From: Brachyspira hampsonii
GTDB taxonomy: Bacteria; Spirochaetota; Brachyspiria; Brachyspirales; Brachyspiraceae
NCBI RefSeq assembly: GCF_002214805.1
Contig: NZ_CP019914.1
Coordinates: forward strand, 2,480,001-2,544,000
Reading direction: 5' to 3'
DNA length: 64,000 nt
Shown here: positions 17,485 through 27,112 of the stretch, in pieces
Numbering within the stretch: the first letter of the stretch is position 1
How the letters are laid out: each line of letters opens with the position of its first letter
The notes under the pieces: generated by a model
What the model was told of the DNA's origin: nothing
The model's database searches: none
What the model saw: only the letters and a program-made list of their open reading frames with translations
Made by a program: the position numbers and the translations under genes

Positions 17485-19881
17485 TTGAATGTATATTTAT
17501 TTGATAAAAATTCTAAAACAAATATATTATACTATAGTAATAAAATTATGGATAAATATATGCATAAATACAAACCAGAGATATTAAAAGAATTATATAC
17601 AATAATACAAGATGAAAATATTTATTTAGGCGATATAGATACAAGCCTTATTACGGATATGAGCGGATTATTTTCTGGAAGTAAAAGAAAGGATTTTTCT
17701 GGAATAGAAACTTGGGATACTTCTAATGTTATAAGTATGAACTCTATGTTTTCTTTTGCATCAAATTTTAATCATAATATAAATAATTGGAATGTATCTA
17801 ATGTTGAAAATATGGGCTATATGTTTAGGGATGCAGCTAAATTCAATCAGCCGCTTAATAATTGGAATGTTCATAAAGTTAAAATTATGAATTATATGTT
17901 TAATGATGCTTTTAGCTTTAATCAGGATATTTCATCTTGGAATGTTGAGAGTGTTAAAGATATGAGTTATATGTTTAGAGGATGCAGCAAATTTAATCAG
18001 CCGCTTAATAGTTGGAATGTATCTAATGTTGAAAATATGTATTGTATGTTTGTACAAGCTTTAGAGTTTAATCAGCCTTTAAATGATTGGGATATATCAA
18101 ATGTGAAAGATACATCATACATGTTTTATCTTGCTTCAAAGTTTAATCAGCCCCTTGATAAATGGAATGTTAATAAAGTAAAAAATATGAGTTATATGTT
18201 TGGCGGCACTTATAATTTTAATCAATACTGTTCTTTAGAAAATTGGGATATTAGTCAAGTTAATTCTATGGAGAATATTTTTCAATTCTGTAATAACTTT
18301 AAAAATTTTAAAAATTTGAAATGGACTTTATATTTACATGTATTAGATGATAATAATTTCGGCAAAGATATTATAAAAGATAATTTAAAAGAAATTTATA
18401 AAATATCATCTGAAAGCAAAAATAAAAAAATAATATCTTTCAAAAAAAGATTAGAAAATATTTATTATGATGAATTAAAAGATTTAGCAGATTGTATAAC
18501 TTTCAAAAGTATAGAAGAAGTAGAAAATTATGCTGAAAATAATTTAAATAAAAAAGATGAAAAGAAAGTTGACTTTATAAAAAAAGCTAATGTATTAATA
18601 AAGGATAAATCAAGAGAAGTTAATATAAAAGTAATAAAATACATATACTTAAAATATTTAGAATTAAAGAAATATATTTATCGTATTATTGAAATTGATT
18701 CTATTATAGATTTAATTGAGAAAGAAAGTTTTTTGAGCTTTGCTTATGATATTTATAAAGAAACAGGTAAAGAAACAGCACAATTAATTTACGGATTATA
18801 TGGAGGATCATTAGAAGAAATATACAAAAAAGACGGAGAATCAAAATTATTTTTTAAGATACTATCTTTAAATAAAGAAAATGAATACACAATTAAAATA
18901 CTATTTAATATATATAATAATGCTAAAAAAATGGCAACGAAAAATAATGCTTTAGATATTTTAATAGAAATTGCTAAAGATAAAAAAATTCCTTTTTACA
19001 ATTTAGAATTGAAATATAATTCAAATATTGGCTTTGACAAAAACAGCGAAAAAATTATTGATGAAAATTATAAATTAATATTAAACAATGATTATTCTGT
19101 AAGTATATTCGATATAAAGATGAATAAAATATTAAAATCAATTCCAAGAAATTTATATAATAATAAAAAAGAAGAAATAAAACATATAAGAGAAGAAGTT
19201 TATAATATGATAAAAAAATTCTCGTATATATTAAATAAATTACTTATTGCAGGTGATAAATACGATTGTAATTTTTTCAAAGAAGTTTTTATAGATAATC
19301 CAATAATGAATAAATTTGACTTATCACTTATATGGAATTTATATGATATAAATAATAATTTTATAACAACATTCAGATATTCAGGAGACGGAAGTTATAC
19401 CAACTCAGATGATGAAGAAGTAAAAATTGATGATAATACCTTTATAAGTTTAGCAAGCCCTATTGAAATGAAAGAAGAAACCATTACAAAATGGAAAAAG
19501 CAATTAGAAGATTATGAATTATCGCAGCCTATAAATCAATTAAGCATAATAAAACTTGATAAAAATAATTTGGAAAATGAAATAAATAAACTTCAGAATA
19601 TTGAAATTGCTTATGGTACTTTTAAAGCATTTGGAATGAGATATGGAATGATGTCTTCATATACAGAGTACAGAACAATCAAAGAATATAATTTAAGTCT
19701 TGATAATGGAGATACTTTTATAATAAAGGGTCAAATTAATGGTGAAGCTGATTATAAAGATAAAGTAAAAATAAATATTGAGTTTAAAAGTGATGAAAAC
19801 AAAGAAGTATCAAGAAGATTTATCTATACTATTCTTATATTTATGATATGGGATTTCAGACTTGCATATATGTTTAATTAA
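17485..19881 (+). CDS. DUF285 repeat protein with DUF4132-like C-terminal domain
   Basis: A 798-residue protein without signal peptide. Residues about 50-285 hold BspA/mycoplasma-type DUF285 repeats of 33 residues (MFRDAAKFNQPLNNWNV, then MNYMF, and so on). The middle (290-600) is Lys/Asn-rich and helical. The end resembles DUF4132: FISLASPIEMKEETITKWKK followed by QLEDYELSQPINQL, then GMRYGMMSSYTEY. DUF285 repeats are usually extracellular; here they lack an export signal and are joined to a domain family usually read as cytoplasmic. The start codon (ATG at 17488, or the upstream TTG) is weakly supported: no clear ribosome site. Function unknown. Confidence 0.72.
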   Translation: MNVYLFDKNSKTNILYYSNKIMDKYMHKYKPEILKELYTIIQDENIYLGDIDTSLITDMSGLFSGSKRKDFSGIETWDTSNVISMNSMFSFASNFNHNINNWNVSNVENMGYMFRDAAKFNQPLNNWNVHKVKIMNYMFNDAFSFNQDISSWNVESVKDMSYMFRGCSKFNQPLNSWNVSNVENMYCMFVQALEFNQPLNDWDISNVKDTSYMFYLASKFNQPLDKWNVNKVKNMSYMFGGTYNFNQYCSLENWDISQVNSMENIFQFCNNFKNFKNLKWTLYLHVLDDNNFGKDIIKDNLKEIYKISSESKNKKIISFKKRLENIYYDELKDLADCITFKSIEEVENYAENNLNKKDEKKVDFIKKANVLIKDKSREVNIKVIKYIYLKYLELKKYIYRIIEIDSIIDLIEKESFLSFAYDIYKETGKETAQLIYGLYGGSLEEIYKKDGESKLFFKILSLNKENEYTIKILFNIYNNAKKMATKNNALDILIEIAKDKKIPFYNLELKYNSNIGFDKNSEKIIDENYKLILNNDYSVSIFDIKMNKILKSIPRNLYNNKKEEIKHIREEVYNMIKKFSYILNKLLIAGDKYDCNFFKEVFIDNPIMNKFDLSLIWNLYDINNNFITTFRYSGDGSYTNSDDEEVKIDDNTFISLASPIEMKEETITKWKKQLEDYELSQPINQLSIIKLDKNNLENEINKLQNIEIAYGTFKAFGMRYGMMSSYTEYRTIKEYNLSLDNGDTFIIKGQINGEADYKDKVKINIEFKSDENKEVSRRFIYTILIFMIWDFRLAYMFN

Positions 19882-20017
19882 TTAAATTTAAAAACTTAAA
19901 TTATTTTTATGCAGATAAAAACTTGTAAAATTCCTGCTTATAGTATAAAATTGAATATCTTTATAAAATAATAAAAATTTTATTTAAGAAAATCTAATTA
20001 ATGGAGCAAAAATTAAG

Positions 20018-22789
20018 ATGGACTATAGTTCTACTATCAATCTGCCTAAAACCGCTTTTCCTATGAAAGCAGGTTTGAAGGAAAAAGAGCCCAAAATAAT
20101 AAAAAAATGGGACGAAGAAAAACTTTACCAACAGCTTAGAGAATTAAGAAAAGGTGCTCCTAAATGTATTTTACATGATGGACCGCCTTATGCGAATGGC
20201 GACATTCATATTGGAACATCATTGAATAAAATTATTAAAGATATTATTGTAAGGTATAAATCTGCTAAAGGTTTTGATTCGCCTTATGTTCCTGGCTGGG
20301 ACTGTCATGGTATGCCTATAGAATTAAAGGTGCAGGAAAGTTTGGGAGATAAATATAAAGAAACTTCTAAATTTATAATGAGAAAAAAATGCCGTGCTTA
20401 TGCTCAGAAATATATTGATATTCAAAGAAAAGAGTTTAAAAGACTTGGCGTTATGGGTGATTGGGAAAATCCTTACCTCACTATGTCGCCTGAATATGAA
20501 TCTGAAATAGTTGAAGTATTTGCTAAACTTGTAGAGAAAGGATATATATATAAAGGACTTAGAACCATTCACTGGTGTATGGACTGTGAAACTGCATTGG
20601 CTGCTGCTGAAATAGAATATGACGATAATCATACTTCTACAAGTGTTTATGTGAGATTTCCAGTATTAAATAAAATCAATGATAAATTAGACGGCAATGT
20701 TGATGTTATGATATGGACTACTACTCCTTGGACACTTCCTTCAAATATGGCTTGTGCTTTCAATAGAGATTTAGATTATGTGGCTGTTGAAATAGACGGA
20801 AGATATGCAATAATGACTAAAAGCCTAGTTGATACTGTTCTTGGCAAAAAAGACATGAAAGCAGAAGGCAGAGATATGATTCCAGTATCTATAGAAGAGA
20901 TTGAAAAACTTGAAATAGCACATCCTTTTATAAAGGATAGAAAGTCTGCTGTTGTATTTGCTGACTATGTTGAGGCTACTGCTGGTACTGGTGTTGTTCA
21001 CACTGCTCCAGGTCATGGTATGGAAGACTATCAGACAGGAGTTAATTATGGACTTGATATATATTGTCCTGTAGATAAAGCTGGCAGATATACAAGCGAG
21101 TTTCCAGAAATGCAGGGCATGAAAGTAAGAGACGCTAACCCTAAAGTAATTGAAATACTTGAAAATAACGGCTCATTATTCTATAAAGAGAAAGTTACAC
21201 ATAGTTATCCTATTTGCTGGAGATGTAAAAATCCTTTGATATTCAGAGCTACTTCTCAGTGGTTTATGGATATGAAACATGACAATATAGACGAAAGAAC
21301 TGTTAAATCTTTAGACAATATTAAATGGTATCCTACTTGGGGACATGACAGAATGAGAAAGATGCTTGAAAATCGTCCGGATTGGTGTTTATCAAGACAG
21401 CGTTCTTGGGGTGTTCCTATACCTGCATTCTACTGTAAAAACTGTGGAAAAACTTTACTTACTGCAGAGTCTACTAAACATTTTGCTGAAATAGTAAAAA
21501 CTAAAGGAATGGATGTATGGTTTGAATTAGAGCCTAAAGACTTACTTCCTGAAGGCACTAAATGCGAATGCGGTTCTTCTGATTTTGGTAAAGAAGAGGA
21601 TATTTTGGATGTTTGGTTTGATTCTGGAGTATCATCTTTTGCGGCACAGAAAACTAATAAAGATTTGGACGGAGTTTTCCCTGTTGATATATATTTGGAG
21701 GGAGGCGATCAATACAGAGGTTGGTTCCAAGCTGCAATTTGGCCTTCTATGGCTATAAGAGGAATTCCGCCATACAAAGAGCTTGTTACACATGGCTGGA
21801 CTTTAGATGAACAAGGCAGAGCTATGCATAAAAGTGCTGGTAATGTTGTTTCACCTTTAGAAGTTATTGACAAATACGGTGCTGATATATTAAGGCTTTG
21901 GTGTATAAGTGAAGACTTCACTCACAATGCACGTGTTGGTGATAACATGATGAAAGCTATTGCCGATAACTACAGAAAAATAAGAAACACTTTCAGATAT
22001 TTGCTTGGAAATATTTCTGATTTTGATTTGTCTAAAGATAAAGTAGAAGTTAAAGATTTGCTTCCTGTAGACAGATATGCATTATCAAGACTTCATAGCT
22101 TTATAAAAGTTGCTGATAAAGCCTGTGAGGGTTATGAGTTTCATTTATTCTATCAAAGACTTATCAATTACTGTGTAGTTGAACTTTCTGCTACTTACTT
22201 TGACATTATAAAAGACAGATTATACTGTGACAGAAAAGATTCTATTTCAAGAAGAAGTGCTCAGACTGTACTTACTGAAATATTAGATGTATTAGTAAAA
22301 CTTATAGCTCCAGTACTTCCTTTCACAACTGATGAGGTTTGGGGATACTACAAAGGAGAAAATGCTTCTTCTGTACATTTGGAATTATATCCTAAAGCTG
22401 ATGATAGTTTGATTGATTTAGAATTAGAACAAGAATGGGCTTCACTTCTTAAAGTACGAGATGATGTATTATTATCGCTTGAAAGAGCTAGAGATAACAA
22501 CACTATAGGTAAATCTTTAGAGGCTTATATAACAATATGCACCAAAGAATCATCTTCAAAAGACTTGCTTACAAAATACCAAAAATATTTAAACGAAGTA
22601 TTCATTGTAAGTAAAGTAACAATTTCTGACAGTAAGGACGATACATTTATAGATGGCGGCGTTTCATTTGTTAAGACAGAGAAAGCAAGCCATGAAAAAT
22701 GTGTTCGCTGCTGGGGACATTATGAGAGTGTAGGCGAAGACAGCGAGCATAAAGAGTTATGTGCTAGATGTGCTGAAGCGGTTAAATAA
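20018..22789 (+). CDS. ileS: Isoleucyl-tRNA synthetase
   Basis: A 923-residue class I aminoacyl-tRNA synthetase that charges tRNA-Ile in the cytoplasm. The HIGH-type motif is in HDGPPYANGDIHIG (about 53-66), the editing domain contains WTTTPWTLPSNMA and GTGVVHTAPGHG, the KMSKS-type loop reads GRAMHKSAGN (about 599-608), and the C-terminal zinc site is CVRCWGHYES with LCARC. Length and domain order are those of bacterial IleS. Ribosome site GGAG about 12 bases upstream. Transcribed alone, closed by a terminator at 22814. Confidence 0.98.
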   Translation: MDYSSTINLPKTAFPMKAGLKEKEPKIIKKWDEEKLYQQLRELRKGAPKCILHDGPPYANGDIHIGTSLNKIIKDIIVRYKSAKGFDSPYVPGWDCHGMPIELKVQESLGDKYKETSKFIMRKKCRAYAQKYIDIQRKEFKRLGVMGDWENPYLTMSPEYESEIVEVFAKLVEKGYIYKGLRTIHWCMDCETALAAAEIEYDDNHTSTSVYVRFPVLNKINDKLDGNVDVMIWTTTPWTLPSNMACAFNRDLDYVAVEIDGRYAIMTKSLVDTVLGKKDMKAEGRDMIPVSIEEIEKLEIAHPFIKDRKSAVVFADYVEATAGTGVVHTAPGHGMEDYQTGVNYGLDIYCPVDKAGRYTSEFPEMQGMKVRDANPKVIEILENNGSLFYKEKVTHSYPICWRCKNPLIFRATSQWFMDMKHDNIDERTVKSLDNIKWYPTWGHDRMRKMLENRPDWCLSRQRSWGVPIPAFYCKNCGKTLLTAESTKHFAEIVKTKGMDVWFELEPKDLLPEGTKCECGSSDFGKEEDILDVWFDSGVSSFAAQKTNKDLDGVFPVDIYLEGGDQYRGWFQAAIWPSMAIRGIPPYKELVTHGWTLDEQGRAMHKSAGNVVSPLEVIDKYGADILRLWCISEDFTHNARVGDNMMKAIADNYRKIRNTFRYLLGNISDFDLSKDKVEVKDLLPVDRYALSRLHSFIKVADKACEGYEFHLFYQRLINYCVVELSATYFDIIKDRLYCDRKDSISRRSAQTVLTEILDVLVKLIAPVLPFTTDEVWGYYKGENASSVHLELYPKADDSLIDLELEQEWASLLKVRDDVLLSLERARDNNTIGKSLEAYITICTKESSSKDLLTKYQKYLNEVFIVSKVTISDSKDDTFIDGGVSFVKTEKASHEKCVRCWGHYESVGEDSEHKELCARCAEAVK

Positions 22790-22813
22790 AAAATAATATA
22801 ATTTTTCAATATT

Positions 22814-22848
22814 AAAAGGGCGGCTATGTTTAATGGCTGTCCTTTTTT
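22814..22848 (+). terminator. Terminator after ileS
   Basis: AAAAGGGCGGC (22814-22824) pairs with GCTGTCCTTTT (22836-22846), complete if G-T pairs are allowed, followed by further T. It marks the left edge of the defence island. Confidence 0.85.
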
Positions 22849-22850
22849 GT

Positions 22851-22878
22851 TTGTTTTTATTTTGTTTTACTGTATAAT
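22851..22878 (+). promoter_or_regulatory. Promoter for the first type IIG gene
   Basis: TTGTTT (22851-22856), 16-base spacer, TATAAT (22873-22878); the ATG follows 28 bases later with TTGGAG as ribosome site. The -10 is perfect, the -35 partial. Confidence 0.55.
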
Positions 22879-22905
22879 AATATCATTACTATTGGAGTAT
22901 TATTT

Positions 22906-25900
22906 ATGAAGTCTGTTACTAAAAATGCAAAAGAATTATTAAAATTAAGAAATTTATTAAACTATGAAATTGATAATGATAAATTAGATTATTTTAAAAG
23001 AGATATTAAATGGTATAGAAATGAAATAAATAATGCTAAAAATAAAGGCGAAACAGAAGAACATTGTAAGGGTATATTGAATAAATTTTTAGTTAATGCC
23101 TTTGGGTATGACAGCAATACAAAAGGTAAAATAGATTTGGTTATAAAGTTTGATGATAATATTAAAACCATTATAGAAACTAAAAATTATAATAATACAT
23201 TAGAGATGATTGATGATAATAATTATAATAATAAAGCATTTTATCAGACTATACTTTATTATTATAAAAGCAGAAAAAATAAAGATAATAAAGATTTTAA
23301 TATTGATAATATTATTATTACTAATTTTGAAAAAGTGTATTTATTTTCTAAATATGATTTTGAAAAACTTATTAATGATAATCAGATAGTGAATTATTTT
23401 AATGAAAATAGTAAAGTAAAAAATGAAACTTTTTATAAGATTTGCGGCGGGTTTTTAGAGAATATTAATCTTGAAGTTATTGGGTATAAGATAGATTTAT
23501 TTAATGATGATGAGGTTCTTATATATAGGTTTTTTAATTCTTATAATATTTGTTCTGTTAAACTTGGAAATGATATTAATTCTATATCGAATACATTTTA
23601 TAAAGAAATAATTTATATGATGGGGCTTGAAGAAGACAAGGAGAGAAAATTACGTTTATCTAATACTGATAATAGTTTAATAAGGCTTACTATGGAGATA
23701 ATTAGAAATAGCAGTGATAAAGCAAATGAAAATGATATATTTGATGAGGCTTTGAAACTTAATATTATATGGGTTAATAGAATATTATTTTTAAAGATAC
23801 TTGAGGCACAGCTTAGAACTTTTAGGAATGATAAGCATTTGGATATATTAAATCCTTTTAAAATTAAAGATTATAATTATTTGTATACATTATTTTTTAA
23901 TGTGCTTGCTAAGCCTAAAAATATGAGATCATCTAATAATGATTATAATTATATACCTTATCTTAACAGTTCATTATTTGAAGAGGGGAAAGATGAGCTG
24001 ATTTTTTCTATAACAAAATTGAATAATGATTCAAAAATGAAAGTAATGTCTGGGAGTATACTTTATAATGATAGGGATTTTAACAGCAGTCAATTAACAT
24101 TTTTGGAGTATATACTTAGATTTTTGAATTGCTATGTATTTAATGCTGATGCTAAGAATGTAGATAAAAATACAATAATAAAATCTTCAGTTTTGGGACT
24201 TGTATTTGAAAGGCTTAACGGTTATAAGGACGGCTCGCATTTTACTCCGCCTGCTATCACTATGTATATGGCTAGATACGGCATAGAAAAAATTATTATT
24301 GAGAAGTTTAATAAATATTTTAAGGATACGCATTTTAATAATATAGAAGAAGTAAAAAATTATGTGAGGGCTAATATACATATTTATAGGGATAATATAA
24401 AAGATATTTTGAATTCTATAAAGATAATAGATCCTGCTTGCGGAAGCGGACACTTTTTGGTTGCTTGTTTGAATGAGCTTATAAGGATAAAGAGCGAGTT
24501 TAGGGTTTTGCATGATAATATAGATATTAATATATCGGAAGATGAGCTTGTTATAAATTATATAGATGGTACGCATTTTAAGTATAATATAGAAAATGAT
24601 AATATTACAGAGAGAAAGCAGGAGATAGAAAAAACATTATTTGAAGCTAAGGAGCATATTATAAGTAATCAGCTTTACGGGGTTGATATAAATCCGAACT
24701 CTGTAAATATATGCCGTTTGAGGTTATGGATAGAATTATTAAAGAGCAGTTATTATACGGATATAAAAAGCGATGAGAGGTTTATTGATTTGGAGATACT
24801 TCCTAATTTGGAGTTTAAGATAATATCTGCTAATAGTTTGATAGAGCTTGATGATAAAGAAGCGAGTTTGATTTCTCTTACTTGGGATAAGAATGAGCTT
24901 ATCAAAAATATGCGGGAGTATTTTAATGCGAGTTATGAGAACAAAAAAGAGATAAGAAAGGAGATTTTAAGGCTTATCAAAGAGTATTCTAATCATAATG
25001 CGAAATTAGAAAATTATAATCCGTTTGACATGCTAAAAAGCTATGATTTTTTTGACAGCGGTTTGATGTTTGGCGTAGATAAATTTGATTTGGTGATAGG
25101 CAATCCGCCTTATGGGGTTAAAATTAGTAAAGATTTAAGAACAATATATGAAAGTTGTCATGGAAAAGTTCCTGATATACAAATTCAATATTGGTTTATG
25201 ATATTAGCTAAAAAAATAGTATCTGAAGATGGTATTATAAGTTATATAATACCTAATTCTATTATGTTTAATGTATTTGCCGAATCTTTTAGAAAAAAAT
25301 TATTAGATGATAAAAATATAGTAGGACTAATTGATTGCTCTAATTTTGATTTATTTGAGCATGCAATTGTGAGAAATGTAATTATAACTATGTCGTTGAA
25401 AGAACATGATAAAATAGAATATATACCTTCTCAAAATATAAATGATGTTAATACATTATTAAAACAAAAATTACAATTATTAGATATAAAAATGTTATAT
25501 GCTTTCATTAGAAATTGGAGCTTAATATATTTGAAACCTAAAGAGAATTTGAATATTGTACAAAAAATAGTTTCAAATAATACAATGGAATTAGAATTTT
25601 ATTATAAAGAATTAATTTCTCAAGGTCTTATTGCTTATGATAAATACAGAGGGCAGTCTGAAGAAACTATAAAAAGTAGAAAGTTTCATTCCTATAAAAA
25701 AATAAATGATGATTATAAAAAATGGTTATATGGTGAAGATGTTACTCCGTATTCTGTTAAATGGAATGGAAAAGAATATTTTAATTATTGTAATGAGGTT
25801 GCTAATCCTCGTAAACCTTTTTTCTTCAACTCTAAAAGAATACTAATAAGAGAGATTACAAATCCAAAAATATATGCAGCATACACAGATGAAGAAATGT

Positions 25901-26250
25901 ATAATGACCCAAGTTTGATTATTATTGTAGAAAATAAGAATAATCCAAAACATTTATTATTTTTATTAGGGTTACTAAACTCTAAATTAATGACATTTTA
26001 TCATTTTAATTCATCACCTAAAGCATCAAAAGGAATTTTTCCAAAACTTTTAATTGATGATATAAAAAAATTACCTATAGTAAAAGCTGATGATAAAATG
26101 ATAGATAGAGTTTATAAATTAGTTCTTGATATAATTGAGTTAAAAAAACAAAATAAAGATATTTCTAAACTTGAAACAGAAATAGATGAAATTTTTTATA
26201 AACTTTATAACTTATCAAATGAAGAAAGAAAAATTATAGAAAAAGACTAA
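22906..26250 (+). CDS. Type IIG restriction-modification enzyme, Eco57I-like (gene 1)
   Basis: A 1114-residue single-chain enzyme expected to both cut and adenine-methylate DNA. The N-terminal nuclease has a PD-(D/E)xK pattern: KGKIDLVIKF (about 72) and IIETKNY (about 88-94). The methyltransferase follows: SAM-binding motif I DPACGSGHFLVA (about 509), the Eco57I-typical YGVDINPNSVNICRLRLW, and catalytic NPPYG at 25102-25113. The remaining 380 residues are target recognition plus a coiled C-terminal end (YNLSNEERKIIEKD). Codon use changes sharply just after NPPY: G+C-richer before, very AT-rich after, suggesting exchange of the specificity part. No simple repeat is seen near its start, unlike gene 2. 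Confidence 0.9.
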   Translation: MKSVTKNAKELLKLRNLLNYEIDNDKLDYFKRDIKWYRNEINNAKNKGETEEHCKGILNKFLVNAFGYDSNTKGKIDLVIKFDDNIKTIIETKNYNNTLEMIDDNNYNNKAFYQTILYYYKSRKNKDNKDFNIDNIIITNFEKVYLFSKYDFEKLINDNQIVNYFNENSKVKNETFYKICGGFLENINLEVIGYKIDLFNDDEVLIYRFFNSYNICSVKLGNDINSISNTFYKEIIYMMGLEEDKERKLRLSNTDNSLIRLTMEIIRNSSDKANENDIFDEALKLNIIWVNRILFLKILEAQLRTFRNDKHLDILNPFKIKDYNYLYTLFFNVLAKPKNMRSSNNDYNYIPYLNSSLFEEGKDELIFSITKLNNDSKMKVMSGSILYNDRDFNSSQLTFLEYILRFLNCYVFNADAKNVDKNTIIKSSVLGLVFERLNGYKDGSHFTPPAITMYMARYGIEKIIIEKFNKYFKDTHFNNIEEVKNYVRANIHIYRDNIKDILNSIKIIDPACGSGHFLVACLNELIRIKSEFRVLHDNIDINISEDELVINYIDGTHFKYNIENDNITERKQEIEKTLFEAKEHIISNQLYGVDINPNSVNICRLRLWIELLKSSYYTDIKSDERFIDLEILPNLEFKIISANSLIELDDKEASLISLTWDKNELIKNMREYFNASYENKKEIRKEILRLIKEYSNHNAKLENYNPFDMLKSYDFFDSGLMFGVDKFDLVIGNPPYGVKISKDLRTIYESCHGKVPDIQIQYWFMILAKKIVSEDGIISYIIPNSIMFNVFAESFRKKLLDDKNIVGLIDCSNFDLFEHAIVRNVIITMSLKEHDKIEYIPSQNINDVNTLLKQKLQLLDIKMLYAFIRNWSLIYLKPKENLNIVQKIVSNNTMELEFYYKELISQGLIAYDKYRGQSEETIKSRKFHSYKKINDDYKKWLYGEDVTPYSVKWNGKEYFNYCNEVANPRKPFFFNSKRILIREITNPKIYAAYTDEEMYNDPSLIIIVENKNNPKHLLFLLGLLNSKLMTFYHFNSSPKASKGIFPKLLIDDIKKLPIVKADDKMIDRVYKLVLDIIELKKQNKDISKLETEIDEIFYKLYNLSNEERKIIEKD

Positions 26251-26389
26251 TATATAAATACAATACTTTAGAAATAATATTCTTTTATATAAATATTATA
26301 GGTGTTTAATTGCTTTTTTATTTTTATTATATATTTTTAGTTGCTTTTTATTTGTAAATATTGTATTATAATAGCTAAAGGAGATAATT

Positions 26390-27112
26390 ATGACATTTAA
26401 ACAAATTGTTTTAGAATCTTTTTTAGATGTTTTAAATAATGATTATAATGAAGCTATAGCTAATTTAGATTTGCCATTTAATAATAGTTCTGCTGATTTG
26501 AAATTTGAATTAGTTTCAAGAAATATTAAAGATAAAATATTACATAATTCTTTAAATATTTATTATTTGCAAACTAAGCAATCTTCAAGAGAACTTTTCT
26601 TATTTTTAGATAAAGATACTAGATTATTATATTCAATTCATAATTACAGAAGTATAAATAAACTTCCTAAATATTCTAAAGCACTTGTAAATAGCTTTAA
26701 CTCAGATATATCATTACAAAAAGAATTTCAATTTGATGTTAATTGTTATGACGAAAATGAAGATATATATGATAAAATAATATCTAAAATATTTATGTAT
26801 GTTGATAAAAATATAATGGATTATATTGATAGATATTCTATAATATCATATTATCTTTACAAAGATCAGTTAAAAGTATTAAGTAACATTATATTAGATA
26901 AAAATTTATTTTTGTATAAAAAAGAAAACTGGTTAGAATTAGAAAATATTAAATTACCCTATTATACCACTACTAATTTTACTACTACTACTACTAATAA
27001 TAATAATAATAATGCCGTTATTAAATTAACTAAGAAATCTATAAATAGAAAAAGAAATAAAAATAATTTAACTCAAAAAGAAAAAGAGAAAAGAGATATA
27101 GAAAATGAATAA
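26390..27112 (+). CDS. DUF5986-like protein paired with an ImmA/IrrE regulator
   Basis: A 240-residue protein with good ribosome site (AAAGGAG) and a TATAAT at 26367-26372. The first 200 residues (YLQTKQSSRELFLFLDKDTR; LPKYSKALVNSFN) look like the family I recall as DUF5986, which commonly sits next to XRE-ImmA/IrrE genes; the assignment is from memory. The C-terminus is low complexity: ACT and AAT triplet repeats at 26968-27012 encode Thr and Asn runs, followed by a basic tail (NRKRNKNN). It overlaps the next gene by 8 bases, so the two are translationally coupled and probably work together, perhaps as a toxin-antitoxin-like or stress-sensing pair. Confidence 0.65.
   Translation: MTFKQIVLESFLDVLNNDYNEAIANLDLPFNNSSADLKFELVSRNIKDKILHNSLNIYYLQTKQSSRELFLFLDKDTRLLYSIHNYRSINKLPKYSKALVNSFNSDISLQKEFQFDVNCYDENEDIYDKIISKIFMYVDKNIMDYIDRYSIISYYLYKDQLKVLSNIILDKNLFLYKKENWLELENIKLPYYTTTNFTTTTTNNNNNNAVIKLTKKSINRKRNKNNLTQKEKEKRDIENE

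Noticed and set aside
19882-20017. T-box or other riboswitch ahead of ileS
   Set aside because: The leader is only about 130 bases, AT-rich, with no T-box specifier or antiterminator motif (no TGGNACCGCG-like box) and no terminator hairpin.
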